From: Lachnospiraceae bacterium
Lineage (GTDB): Bacteria > Bacillota > Clostridia > Lachnospirales > Lachnospiraceae
Length of the DNA: 51,350 nt
Direction: 5' to 3'
NCBI GenBank assembly: GCA_024405155.1
Contig: JAKSPC010000010.1
Coordinates: 1 to 51,350 of the forward strand
The translations under genes were made by a program, and so were the position numbers. Position 1 is the stretch's first letter. Each line of letters begins with the position of its first letter. Shown piece by piece: positions 1-7,966 of the stretch. Under the pieces are notes generated by a model. That model saw only the letters and a program-made list of their open reading frames with translations, did no database searches and was not told the DNA's origin.

Positions 1-1271
1 TCCATCATCAGCTGAATGATCTCTTCGTTGGTCCCCTTCATGCCGATGCTCGCCAGAAGCCCGATGCAGCGGATGGTGTCTTCGATCTCATCCATCACGA
101 GACCGTCACCGCCGTCAAAGTTCTGACCTTTCTTCGCCATCTGATATCCCATGATGCCGGCTTCCACTGCCGTGGAGATCCTTGCTGCGCAGGACGCCTT
201 GGCACCGTCGCATACGATGCCGGAAATGGAAGCAAGAGCATTGGATACGGTAAGGCATACGGTCCTGAAATCCGCTCCCAGAAGGTACGCGATGCCGGCA
301 CCTGCTGCCGCGCCCGCGCTGACGGCACCGCAGAAAGCGCTCAGGGTGCCGATGCCGTATTTTTCGTGTACGGATACCAGGTTGGAAAGTGCCAGGGCCC
401 GATATAATTTTTCTTCCGATACGCCCAGTTCTTTTGCATACTCAATAACGGGAACGCTGACGGTGATGCCCTGGTTTCCGCTTCCGGAATTGATCACAAC
501 GGGAAGTTCACAGCCGTTCATTCTGGCATCGGAACCCGCTGCTGCCATGGCTCTTGCTCTGGTGGCCACGTCCTTTCCGGTCTCCAGAAGAAGAGAACCG
601 ATGTTGGCACCGTACTTTCCTCGAAGTCCCTCTCGGGCAATGGCTGTATTATATCGGATCTGACGATCCAGGACCTCCTTTACGTCGTTTACGTCCAGTG
701 AATGGATGAAATCCCAGATCCCCTCCATGGTCATGGTGCTTCTGTCGGCACAGCCTTCAACAGGCCCGGCCGCCTCCACTTCTTTCTGAAGAAGGACCTT
801 TCCGTCTTTTTCAATGAGAACGATATTTGTGTGGGTGTCAACGATCCTTACCTTTGCGTAGGATTCGCCGGCATACTCCGTTACGATAATGTCGAATACA
901 TGGCCGTTGTCTACCGGTTCCACCACCATGGGACACTTTTCCAGATACTCTGTCAGTTCCTTTCGCTGCTCATCGGATACGCTGGAGATGACCTCCAGTT
1001 CTTTTGCCGCGTCACCGGCAACGATACCTGCGGCGCAGGCAGCCTTCATTCCCTTCATCTTGCCTGTGTTGGGGACGATAACGCTCTTCACGTTCTTGAT
1101 AATGCTTCCGCTCACTGCCATGTGCACTCTGTCAGGCAGTTCGCCAAGCACTTCTCTTGCCTTTGACGCCGCATAAGCAAGAGCGATGGGCTCCGTACAT
1201 CCCATTGCGGGGATCAGTTCCTCTTCCAGGATCTTACAATAGTTCCTGTATAAACAGCCATCCTTCTCCAT
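1..1271 (-). CDS. cyuA: L-cysteine desulfidase / UPF0597 (CyuA-like), 3' end cut by window
   Basis: About 423 codons read leftward from ATG at 1271 off the left edge; family members are about 430 residues, so only a few C-terminal residues should be missing. Near the N-terminus is the family hallmark MGCTEP, with later conserved Cys/Gly-rich stretches (SGSGNQG, CDGAKASCA). These are known in the Fe-S cluster-dependent cysteine desulfidase/serine-dehydratase-alpha-like family, which releases pyruvate, ammonia and sulfide from cysteine. It starts 6 bp after the stop of the amidotransferase-like gene and is the last visible gene of a tightly packed group with peptidase T, which fits catabolism of peptide-derived amino acids. 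Cysteine as substrate is inferred from the family; related proteins act on other thiol or hydroxy amino acids. Confidence 0.85.
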   Translation of the reverse strand, partial: MEKDGCLYRNYCKILEEELIPAMGCTEPIALAYAASKAREVLGELPDRVHMAVSGSIIKNVKSVIVPNTGKMKGMKAACAAGIVAGDAAKELEVISSVSDEQRKELTEYLEKCPMVVEPVDNGHVFDIIVTEYAGESYAKVRIVDTHTNIVLIEKDGKVLLQKEVEAAGPVEGCADRSTMTMEGIWDFIHSLDVNDVKEVLDRQIRYNTAIAREGLRGKYGANIGSLLLETGKDVATRARAMAAAGSDARMNGCELPVVINSGSGNQGITVSVPVIEYAKELGVSEEKLYRALALSNLVSVHEKYGIGTLSAFCGAVSAGAAAGAGIAYLLGADFRTVCLTVSNALASISGIVCDGAKASCAARISTAVEAGIMGYQMAKKGQNFDGGDGLVMDEIEDTIRCIGLLASIGMKGTNEEIIQLMM

Positions 1272-1277
1272 TCTTTT

Positions 1278-1970
1278 TTACCTCGCTAAGTAATCAAATA
1301 TGCTGCTGAGTTTATTATCCACATCGGGATGAAACTGCGTCCCAAGTATGTTCCTTCCATATTCGATCGCCTCGACCACACCGTCCGCTGCCGTGGCAGA
1401 GACCACCACCCCCGGGGCCGGATCCATGCAGGCAAACGTATGCAGTGATGCCCCCATGATCTCCGTCTTCCCCACAAGTTCATGGAGGAGAGTCCCTTCC
1501 TTTACAAACACCTTATGTTTGGTATCGTCTTCGCGGCCCCTGGGCAGAACGTTCCAGCGATGGCCTTCCACCTGGGTCAGATAGGACACGCCTGCCTGTT
1601 TCTGCCGCTCCCAGAACTCGCCCGGATCCCCGGTGGCTCCCTGTTTTTTCATTTCTTCCACCACCCTGAAATAGGTGTAGATCGACTGACAGCCCAGGCA
1701 GATGCCAAGAACTTTTTTCCCGGTTTTCACCGCATGATCGATGACCTGGATCTGATAAGGCCAGATCCTCTTTCCGCCTACCAGGATGAAGCAGTCACAT
1801 TCTTCCAGTGACTCTTTTATCACCCTGCCGTCTACCGAAAGGATCCCTATGGGGAGCATGCCCGCTTCCACAGCCCTGGTCACATAAGTGTTCGGAAAAT
1901 GGTATTTATCGTCATATACGTTATCGGTATAAAAAAGATCCGCCGTGGGAACGATGCCGACTTTCTTCAT
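1278..1970 (-). CDS. Class I glutamine amidotransferase-like hydrolase (peptidase C26 type)
   Basis: 230 residues. The nucleophile elbow GICLGCQ (Cys about residue 92) and the histidine motif TQFHPD near residue 213 define a class I amidotransferase fold like gamma-glutamyl-GABA hydrolase (PuuD). The usual acid of the triad is the Glu of HPE; here it is Asp (HPD), a conservative but uncommon change. The chain is slightly shorter than PuuD. No signal peptide is seen, so it is cytoplasmic. It lies between peptidase T (4 bp upstream) and the cysteine desulfidase (6 bp downstream), so it probably cleaves gamma-glutamyl or similar amide bonds in amino-acid salvage. The substrate is unknown, and a GATase domain working with another protein is possible. 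Confidence 0.8.
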   Translation of the reverse strand: MKKVGIVPTADLFYTDNVYDDKYHFPNTYVTRAVEAGMLPIGILSVDGRVIKESLEECDCFILVGGKRIWPYQIQVIDHAVKTGKKVLGICLGCQSIYTYFRVVEEMKKQGATGDPGEFWERQKQAGVSYLTQVEGHRWNVLPRGREDDTKHKVFVKEGTLLHELVGKTEIMGASLHTFACMDPAPGVVVSATAADGVVEAIEYGRNILGTQFHPDVDNKLSSIFDYLAR

Positions 1971-1974
1971 AGAT

Positions 1975-3198
1975 CTATCTGATCCTTTCCAGTATATTTA
2001 AAATAAGTTTTACACCCTTTTCCATCTGTTGTACAGTGGTAAATTCGTGGGGCCCATGACAATAAAAGGCGCCCATGCCCAGATTCGGGCAGGGAAGTCC
2101 CATAAAGGAGAACCTGGCGCCATCCGTGCCGCCCCGCACCGCAGGCTCCGAAAGCGTCTCGTCGGTGGCGGCGATCCCCGCTCTGGCGGCCTCCAGGATG
2201 TTTTCATGGCCGGGGATGAGCTTTTCCTTCATGTTCCGGTACTGCTCGCTGATCACTGCCGTCACGGTGCCTTCTCCGTATTTTTCGTTTAACTTTGCGG
2301 CAGTATCCTCGATCACGCGGATCCTCTCCCGCTCCTTTTCCATGTCGTGATCTCTCAGGATGTATTTAAGCCTTGCGCTCTCCACGCCGCCTTCCATATT
2401 GGTAAGGTGATAGAAGCCTTCTCTCTCTTTCGTGTAATACGGCGTCTCTTTTTCCGGAAGCATGGAAACGAATTCCGCGGCAATGAGGGACGCGTTCTTC
2501 ATGATGCCGAAGGAGGATCCCGGGTGCACGGCCACACCGCTTATCACGATGTCCGCACGCCAGGCATTGAAATTCTCGTATTCCAGTTCCCCCACCAGAC
2601 AGCCGTCCATGGTATAGCCGAAATCGCAATTTACCTTTTCCATGTCGATCCTGTCCGGTCCCCGGCCGATCTCTTCGTCCGGCGTGAACACGATCCTCAC
2701 CTCCGGATGAGGAAGATACGGATCACAGAGCATACTTTCCGCCGCGGTCACGATCTCCGCGATGCCTGCCTTGCAGTCCGCGCCAAGAAGCGTGGTGCCG
2801 TCGGTAACGATCAGGTCTTCTCCCACATGATCCAGAAGTTTCGGAAGATCTTTCACGGCAGAAACGATGCCGTACTCTTCGTTCAGAACGATGTCAGAAC
2901 CGTCATAATTCTTAATGATCCGAGGCCGGATGTTCTCTCCGCCGGCTTCTTCCGCCGTATCCATATGGGAACAGAACATTACTTTCGGCGCATTTTCGTA
3001 TCCTTTGGATGCCGGAATGGTGGCATACACGTAGCCGTTTTCATCCAGGCACACATCTTTTGCTCCCAGAGACGCAAGTTCATCTCTCAGATACTGCCCG
3101 AGTGCCAGCTGACAGGCCGTGGAGGGACAGGTATCCGACGTTTCGTCGGACTGGGTGGGAAAGCTTACGTATTGTAAAAATCTTTCTGTAACGTTCAT
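1975..3198 (-). CDS. pepT: Peptidase T (tripeptide aminopeptidase, M20B)
   Basis: 407 residues, the normal length for PepT, a cytoplasmic dizinc aminopeptidase that removes the N-terminal residue of tripeptides. The metal and catalytic motifs are present: CSHMDTAEE (His ligand and catalytic Asp), GADCKAG (bridging Asp), TPDEEIGRG (catalytic Glu and ligand Glu) and HGPHEF near the C-terminus (His ligand). In most PepT proteins the bridging motif reads GADDKAG; here the second Asp is Cys, while the first, which should be the bridging ligand, is kept. The ATG at 3198 follows AGAGAAGAA. It sits 9 bp after the GDPD gene in the same operon. Confidence 0.92.
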   Translation of the reverse strand: MNVTERFLQYVSFPTQSDETSDTCPSTACQLALGQYLRDELASLGAKDVCLDENGYVYATIPASKGYENAPKVMFCSHMDTAEEAGGENIRPRIIKNYDGSDIVLNEEYGIVSAVKDLPKLLDHVGEDLIVTDGTTLLGADCKAGIAEIVTAAESMLCDPYLPHPEVRIVFTPDEEIGRGPDRIDMEKVNCDFGYTMDGCLVGELEYENFNAWRADIVISGVAVHPGSSFGIMKNASLIAAEFVSMLPEKETPYYTKEREGFYHLTNMEGGVESARLKYILRDHDMEKERERIRVIEDTAAKLNEKYGEGTVTAVISEQYRNMKEKLIPGHENILEAARAGIAATDETLSEPAVRGGTDGARFSFMGLPCPNLGMGAFYCHGPHEFTTVQQMEKGVKLILNILERIR

Positions 3199-3207
3199 TT
3201 CTTCTCT

Positions 3208-4038
3208 TTACAAGCCAAACTGTCTGATATGTTTTTCCGGATCATCCGAGTTGATCAGACCTGCGCCTCTATTTACGGCCTCTGCAAAGTTTTCCGGCGT
3301 CAGTAGGCTTGGCGCCGCAATGGGTACCATGCCCATGGCACGGACTTTCTGCCACCAGTCTGCGGGGCAGAGAGGATCTTCATATCTGATCACGCGGCCT
3401 GCTTCATCCAGGAATCTGTGCTGCATACAGCAAAGCTCGCAATAGGCCGCCGGGTCGTTTCGCATCTTTCCCTGTATGAAGAAGGGATAAAAAACGTGGT
3501 ACCGGAATGCCTTTCCGTACTTTTCATACACGTGGTCCATGAGCGCCCCGGAAAACGAACAGATCCATACCCTGTCTCCCAGGCCGGCATCAAGGAGCAT
3601 GTCACAGGCTTTGTCCGCGCATCCGTACGCGAAAGTTTCCGCTGCCGGAGAAAGCCCCGGATCGATGGCGGGATCTGTAATGCTGCGGATATCTGACGGG
3701 TAGTCTTTCAGCTCCACGATCAGTCCCAGCTGCCCGTGTTCCTTCGCAAACGTGATAAGTTCCGAAAGTTTCGGAAGATCAGGTTTTGCTTTTACCAGTT
3801 CTTCGCACGTACAGTCTTTGATTTCTCCGGCTCCGGGAATATCACCGTTGTGACACAGAACGATCTCCCCGTCCTTTGTCATGTGCACGTCCGTTTCCAG
3901 AAAATCGGCACCGGCTTTCACGGCCCGCCGGAAAGCCGCCATGGTGTTTTCGTCAGCTCCCGTCCTGTCACCCCGGTGACCGCAGATATATAGTTTTTTC
4001 TGCCCCGAAAGGGGCTTTCGGATATCAAAAGTGTTCAT
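3208..4038 (-). CDS. Glycerophosphodiester phosphodiesterase family protein
   Basis: 276 residues from ATG 4038. The GDPD TIM-barrel signature is clear: GHRGD near the N-terminus, ENTMAAF, then FLETDVHMTKDG and VLCHN, giving the catalytic His pair and the Glu/Asp metal ligands. The family hydrolyses glycerophosphodiesters to glycerol-3-phosphate and an alcohol. No signal peptide is visible, so it is probably cytoplasmic. An in-frame TTG at 4062 would add eight residues but lies inside the terminator hairpin of the upstream operon, so the ATG is preferred. No convincing Shine-Dalgarno precedes either start, so translation may be weak or the mRNA may come from terminator readthrough. It is the first gene of the peptidase T group. 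Confidence 0.85.
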   Translation of the reverse strand: MNTFDIRKPLSGQKKLYICGHRGDRTGADENTMAAFRRAVKAGADFLETDVHMTKDGEIVLCHNGDIPGAGEIKDCTCEELVKAKPDLPKLSELITFAKEHGQLGLIVELKDYPSDIRSITDPAIDPGLSPAAETFAYGCADKACDMLLDAGLGDRVWICSFSGALMDHVYEKYGKAFRYHVFYPFFIQGKMRNDPAAYCELCCMQHRFLDEAGRVIRYEDPLCPADWWQKVRAMGMVPIAAPSLLTPENFAEAVNRGAGLINSDDPEKHIRQFGL

Positions 4039-4045
4039 AGTTATA

Positions 4046-4083
4046 AAAATCAAGGAGAGCAAGCGCGCTTGCTCTCCTGATTT
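4046..4083 (-). terminator. Intrinsic terminator of the 2-oxoacid dehydrogenase operon
   Basis: Read on the minus strand, the palindrome GGAGAGCAAGCG / CGCTTGCTCTCC (12 bp) is flanked by further A:T pairing with a one-base bulge and followed by a T-run. It lies 21 bp after the E1 stop. The GDPD start codon at 4038 is only about 8 bp beyond it. Confidence 0.85.
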
Positions 4084-4104
4084 GTTTTGATACTGCAGTA
4101 ACGA

Positions 4105-6567
4105 TCAGATGCCTGCTGCGTTTTCTCTGATCTGCTCGAGTTCGGTGCAGTTGTGTACGCATACGTGTCCGGGAAGAGGCATGATCCTCTCATGGATAGC
4201 GTCTACGATCCACTCAGGCTGCGGGAAGAAGCAGTTCTCCAGCTCGTGTGCGGGAGTGATCCAGTTCTTGGAGCCTACTACTACAGGCGGAGCATCCAGG
4301 TAATCGAATGCCAGCTCGGTGATGTTGGAAGCGAAGGTCCTCATGAAGGAGTTTCTCTCGCAGGCATCGCCGGTGATCACGATACGGCCGGTCTTCTTTA
4401 CGGACTCGATGACCTTTGCATAGTTGAACGGTACCAGAGAACGGGCATCGATCACTTCTGCGGATACGTTGTACTTCTCCTTAAGGATATCGGCTGCCTT
4501 CAGAGCTCTGTACAGAGTAGCACCGATGGAAAGGATAGTTACATCAGCGCCGGCTCTCTTAACGTCGGGCTCGCCGAAGGGGATCTCGTACTCTTCTGCA
4601 GGAACGCCTTCCTTATGGAACTGCTCTCCTACATCGTAGATCCTCTGGCTCTCGAAGAAGATAACGGGATCGGTGCCGTTTACTGCTGCCTGCATAAGTC
4701 CCTTTGCATCGTAGGGAGTTGCGGGGAATACGACCTTCAGTCCCGGGATGTGTCCGCAGAGTGCTGACCAGTCCTGAGAGTGCTGTGCGCCGTACTTGGA
4801 ACCAACGGACATACGAACGACTACGGGCATCTTGAGAACGCCTGCGCTCATTGCCTGCCACTTGGACAGCTGGTTGAACAGTTCGTCTCCGGAACGGCCA
4901 AGGAAGTCGGCGTACATGATCTCAACGACTGCACGGCCGCCCGCCATTGCATAACCAACGCCGGCGCCTACGATAGCTGCCTCAGCGATGGGAGCATTGA
5001 AGAATCTGTGATACGGAATGGTCTCCGTGAATCCACGGTATACAGCGTAAGCGCCGCCCCAGTCACGAACGTCCTCACCGAATGCAACAAGGGTGGGATC
5101 TTCGTAGAACTTGTGAAGGATGGGCTCGCAGAGTGCATCACGCATCTGGTAGACCTTGTTCTTGGAAACGGGCTGGCCGTTCTCGTCAAGGCCGAAACGG
5201 ATCTTCTTGGACATCTGGATAGCTCTGGGGCTCTCCTCGTAAGGCATGTTGACATCTGCCTTGCGGCCGGGATCCATGCTCTTCACGGTCTGGTTGGAGA
5301 ACATAAGATTTCCGATGGCGTTGGGATCCTTTCCGAATACATCGAGTCTGGGAGAAACCTTCTCGTCGATACCCAGCTTCATGTTGCGGAGCATATCTGC
5401 AGCGACCTTTGCCTTGATCTCGTCAAGCTTCTTCTGGCTGCATACCTTTGCTGCGATGAGCTGTCTGCCGAACTCGGCGATGGAGTCTTCTGCCTCCCAT
5501 GCCTTGATCTCTTCGGGGGTTCTGTAGGAAGAAGAATCGGAAGGTGAGTGACCGGAAATACGATAGGTGATAACTTCCAGCATCACGGGGCCCTCTTCCT
5601 CAGCCAGTTTCTTCTTTCTGTTGTATGCATCGATCACTGCCAGCGGATTCATGCCGTCGATGGTCTCGGTGTGCATCTCGTTGGGAAGAAGTCCTGCACC
5701 GATACGTGCGGGGTTGCCGTAACCCATGGTCTCGCCGCAGGTCTGGCCGCCCATGCCGTAGGAGTTGTTCCAGATGTTGAAGATGATGGGCATTCCCTTG
5801 AATTCCTTGTCCCAGAGCTGTCTGATCTGGTCCATGGATGAGAATACCATACCTTCCCAAACGGGACCGCAGGCGGTAGCAGCATCACCGATATTGCATA
5901 CGACTACGCCGTCTTTTCTGTTGGAAAGCTTGTAAAGAGCAGCGCCGGGAGCGATGGGGCCTGAGCCGCCAACGATGGCGTTGTTCGGATAAATACCGAA
6001 GGGAGTGAAGAATGCGTGCATGGATCCGCCAAGACCACGGTTGAAACCGTTCTCACGGCCGAAGGTCTCTGCGATCATACCATAAAGGAGGAAGTTACGG
6101 CCCAGTTCACGAACGTCCTTGTCGTCGCCGATGACCTTCATGATCTTTCCGCCGTCGAAGCTGTTCATGATCTCACGAAGCTTGTCCTCGGGAAGAGTCT
6201 CTACGGCACGAAGTCCTCTGGCAAGGATCTCACCGTGTGAACGGTGGGAACCGAAGGAATAATCGTCGATGGTAAGGTTCCATGCCTGGCCTACGTAAGC
6301 TGCTTCCTGGCCGATACCAAGATGTGCAGGACCGGGATGGTTGTAAGCGGTGCCCTGATACTCGCCGGTGGTCTTGATCAGCTGAAGCATGGTCTCGAAT
6401 TCACGGACGTAGCACATGTCACGATAGATGTTAAGGAACTCTTCCTTGCTGAAGTTCTTCAGCTCGTCCTTAACGGTCTTCTGGTACTGGTTGACCTGAA
6501 TGTCGTCAAATTTGATCTTCCCGGGGGCACGTTTTGCCTTGGGATCTACATATAACTGCTTTGACAT
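4105..6567 (-). CDS. 2-oxoacid dehydrogenase E1, alpha and beta subunits fused
   Basis: 820 residues. The first about 410 are an E1-alpha: a thiamine diphosphate site with GDAATACG near residue 229 and the paired Asn (WNNSYG) near 269, then GHSPSDSSSYRTPEE typical of pyruvate or branched-chain E1-alpha. The last about 350 are an E1-beta (GEDVRDWGG, PIAEAAIVG, VVEIMYADF, AQHSQDW). The linker is about residues 410-470. Two oddities: the third residue of the TPP motif is Ala instead of Gly, and there are about ten extra residues between the two halves of the TPP motif. Start ATG 6567 follows GGAGG at 8 nt. It is the last gene after E2 and E3 and decarboxylates the 2-oxoacid onto the E2 lipoyl group. 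Pyruvate and branched-chain 2-oxoacids are both possible; acetoin is less likely. Confidence 0.9.
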   Translation of the reverse strand: MSKQLYVDPKAKRAPGKIKFDDIQVNQYQKTVKDELKNFSKEEFLNIYRDMCYVREFETMLQLIKTTGEYQGTAYNHPGPAHLGIGQEAAYVGQAWNLTIDDYSFGSHRSHGEILARGLRAVETLPEDKLREIMNSFDGGKIMKVIGDDKDVRELGRNFLLYGMIAETFGRENGFNRGLGGSMHAFFTPFGIYPNNAIVGGSGPIAPGAALYKLSNRKDGVVVCNIGDAATACGPVWEGMVFSSMDQIRQLWDKEFKGMPIIFNIWNNSYGMGGQTCGETMGYGNPARIGAGLLPNEMHTETIDGMNPLAVIDAYNRKKKLAEEEGPVMLEVITYRISGHSPSDSSSYRTPEEIKAWEAEDSIAEFGRQLIAAKVCSQKKLDEIKAKVAADMLRNMKLGIDEKVSPRLDVFGKDPNAIGNLMFSNQTVKSMDPGRKADVNMPYEESPRAIQMSKKIRFGLDENGQPVSKNKVYQMRDALCEPILHKFYEDPTLVAFGEDVRDWGGAYAVYRGFTETIPYHRFFNAPIAEAAIVGAGVGYAMAGGRAVVEIMYADFLGRSGDELFNQLSKWQAMSAGVLKMPVVVRMSVGSKYGAQHSQDWSALCGHIPGLKVVFPATPYDAKGLMQAAVNGTDPVIFFESQRIYDVGEQFHKEGVPAEEYEIPFGEPDVKRAGADVTILSIGATLYRALKAADILKEKYNVSAEVIDARSLVPFNYAKVIESVKKTGRIVITGDACERNSFMRTFASNITELAFDYLDAPPVVVGSKNWITPAHELENCFFPQPEWIVDAIHERIMPLPGHVCVHNCTELEQIRENAAGI

Positions 6568-6581
6568 TTATTTATCCTCCA

Positions 6582-7946
6582 TTAATAGTGTAAAACTGCT
6601 TCACGCATTACTTCGCAGACTGTGGGATGCGGGAATACGATCTCCTTGATATCGTCAACAGTAAGCTCGAACTCTACGCACATGGCCGCTGCAACGATGA
6701 ACTCGGATGAGTAGTTGCAAAGGAACTGTGCACCGATCAGAGTGTTGTACTTCTTGTTGAAGATCATCTTGAAGATACCGTTGCCGCCTTCGTTTTCCGC
6801 GATATATCTTCCGGAATAGCTCATGGGCATCTTTACGACCTTGACGTCGATGCCTTCTGCCTTGGCCTGTGCCTCGGTCATACCTACGGAAGCGATCTCG
6901 GGAACGGTGTAGATAACGCTGGGGATCGCATTGTAGCGCATGGTGTCCTTCTTGCCGAGGATCATGTTGACTGCCACTTCCGCCTCTCTGTAAGCGGTGT
7001 GAGCAAGCATGATCTTGCCGTTTACGTCACCGACTGCATAGAGTCCGGGAAGGTTGGTGCGCATGTGCTCATCGGTAACAATGGCGCCGCGGTTCATCTG
7101 CAGTCCCAGTTCCTCAAGGCCGATGCCTGCGCAGTTTGCTCTTCTTCCGATGGAAAGAAGGATCTTCTCCGCGTTCAGCTCGCATGCCTTGCCGTCCTTC
7201 TCATACTTCACGCCGGTCTTTGTAACTTCGGTGACCTTTGCGTTGAGAAGGAATGTCATGCCGTAACCTTCCAGAGTCTTCTGAAGGATCTTGGTAAGGT
7301 CGGTATCGGTGGGACCTGCGATGTGGTCCAGCATCTCGATAACAGTGACCTTGACGCCGATCATCTGGAGATAGGTAGCCATTTCCAGACCGATCACGCC
7401 GCCGCCCAGAACGATGAGGTCCTTGGGAAGCCTGGTCATTTCCAGAAGTTCCTTGTTGGTCATTACGAAACCGGAAGCAAGACCGTCCTGAAGTCCCGGA
7501 ATGGGAAGGATGGTGCATACGGAACCGGTGGCAACGATCAGGTTCTTTCCGGTGTACTGTACGCCGTTAGCCTCTACCACGTATCCTTCTGCCGTACGGG
7601 AAACGACTTTACCCTTGCCGTCTACCATTTCCACGCCGTTTGCCTTGAGGCCTGCCTTTACGCCGGAGACCAGAGTCTTTACGACTTTGTCCTTGCGCTT
7701 TACGACTGCTTCATGGTCGATCTTTACGTTTTCTGCCGTTACGCCGTAAACGGCGCTTTCCTTTGCATGCTCATAGAGCTTTGCAGAGTTCAGAAGAGTC
7801 TTTGTGGGGATGCAGCCCTCATTGAGGCAGCAGCCGCCGAAATGGGTCTCTTCGATGCAGAGTGTCTTTAACTTTGCGCCGCCGGCAAGCTCAGCCGCCA
7901 TATATCCGCCGGGGCCGCCGCCGAGAACGATTACATCATATACCAT
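6582..7946 (-). CDS. lpdA: Dihydrolipoyl dehydrogenase (E3)
   Basis: 454 residues, standard length. The N-terminal FAD site is VLGGGPGGYMAA. The redox disulfide lies in GGCCLNEGCIPTK (Cys40 and Cys45), with Cys39 in place of the more usual Thr. The second dinucleotide site is VLGGGVIGLEMA, and YAVGDVNG closes the FAD domain. The C-terminal dimer domain carries the catalytic HPT motif near the end. It reoxidises the dihydrolipoyl arm of E2 with NAD. It lies 20 bp after E2 and 14 bp before E1, in one transcription unit. There is no lipoyl domain on this E3, unlike some complexes. Confidence 0.95.
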   Translation of the reverse strand: MVYDVIVLGGGPGGYMAAELAGGAKLKTLCIEETHFGGCCLNEGCIPTKTLLNSAKLYEHAKESAVYGVTAENVKIDHEAVVKRKDKVVKTLVSGVKAGLKANGVEMVDGKGKVVSRTAEGYVVEANGVQYTGKNLIVATGSVCTILPIPGLQDGLASGFVMTNKELLEMTRLPKDLIVLGGGVIGLEMATYLQMIGVKVTVIEMLDHIAGPTDTDLTKILQKTLEGYGMTFLLNAKVTEVTKTGVKYEKDGKACELNAEKILLSIGRRANCAGIGLEELGLQMNRGAIVTDEHMRTNLPGLYAVGDVNGKIMLAHTAYREAEVAVNMILGKKDTMRYNAIPSVIYTVPEIASVGMTEAQAKAEGIDVKVVKMPMSYSGRYIAENEGGNGIFKMIFNKKYNTLIGAQFLCNYSSEFIVAAAMCVEFELTVDDIKEIVFPHPTVCEVMREAVLHY

Positions 7947-7966
7947 AATATATTTACCTCTCTCAA

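Noticed and set aside
1-1200. Plus-strand open frames of 95-170 codons at the left edge
   Set aside because: They are antisense to the cysteine desulfidase gene, whose MGCTEP motif and ribosome context are clear.
4038-4062. TTG start for the GDPD gene at 4062
   Set aside because: It lies within the stem of a perfect terminator hairpin and adds residues not typical of the family.
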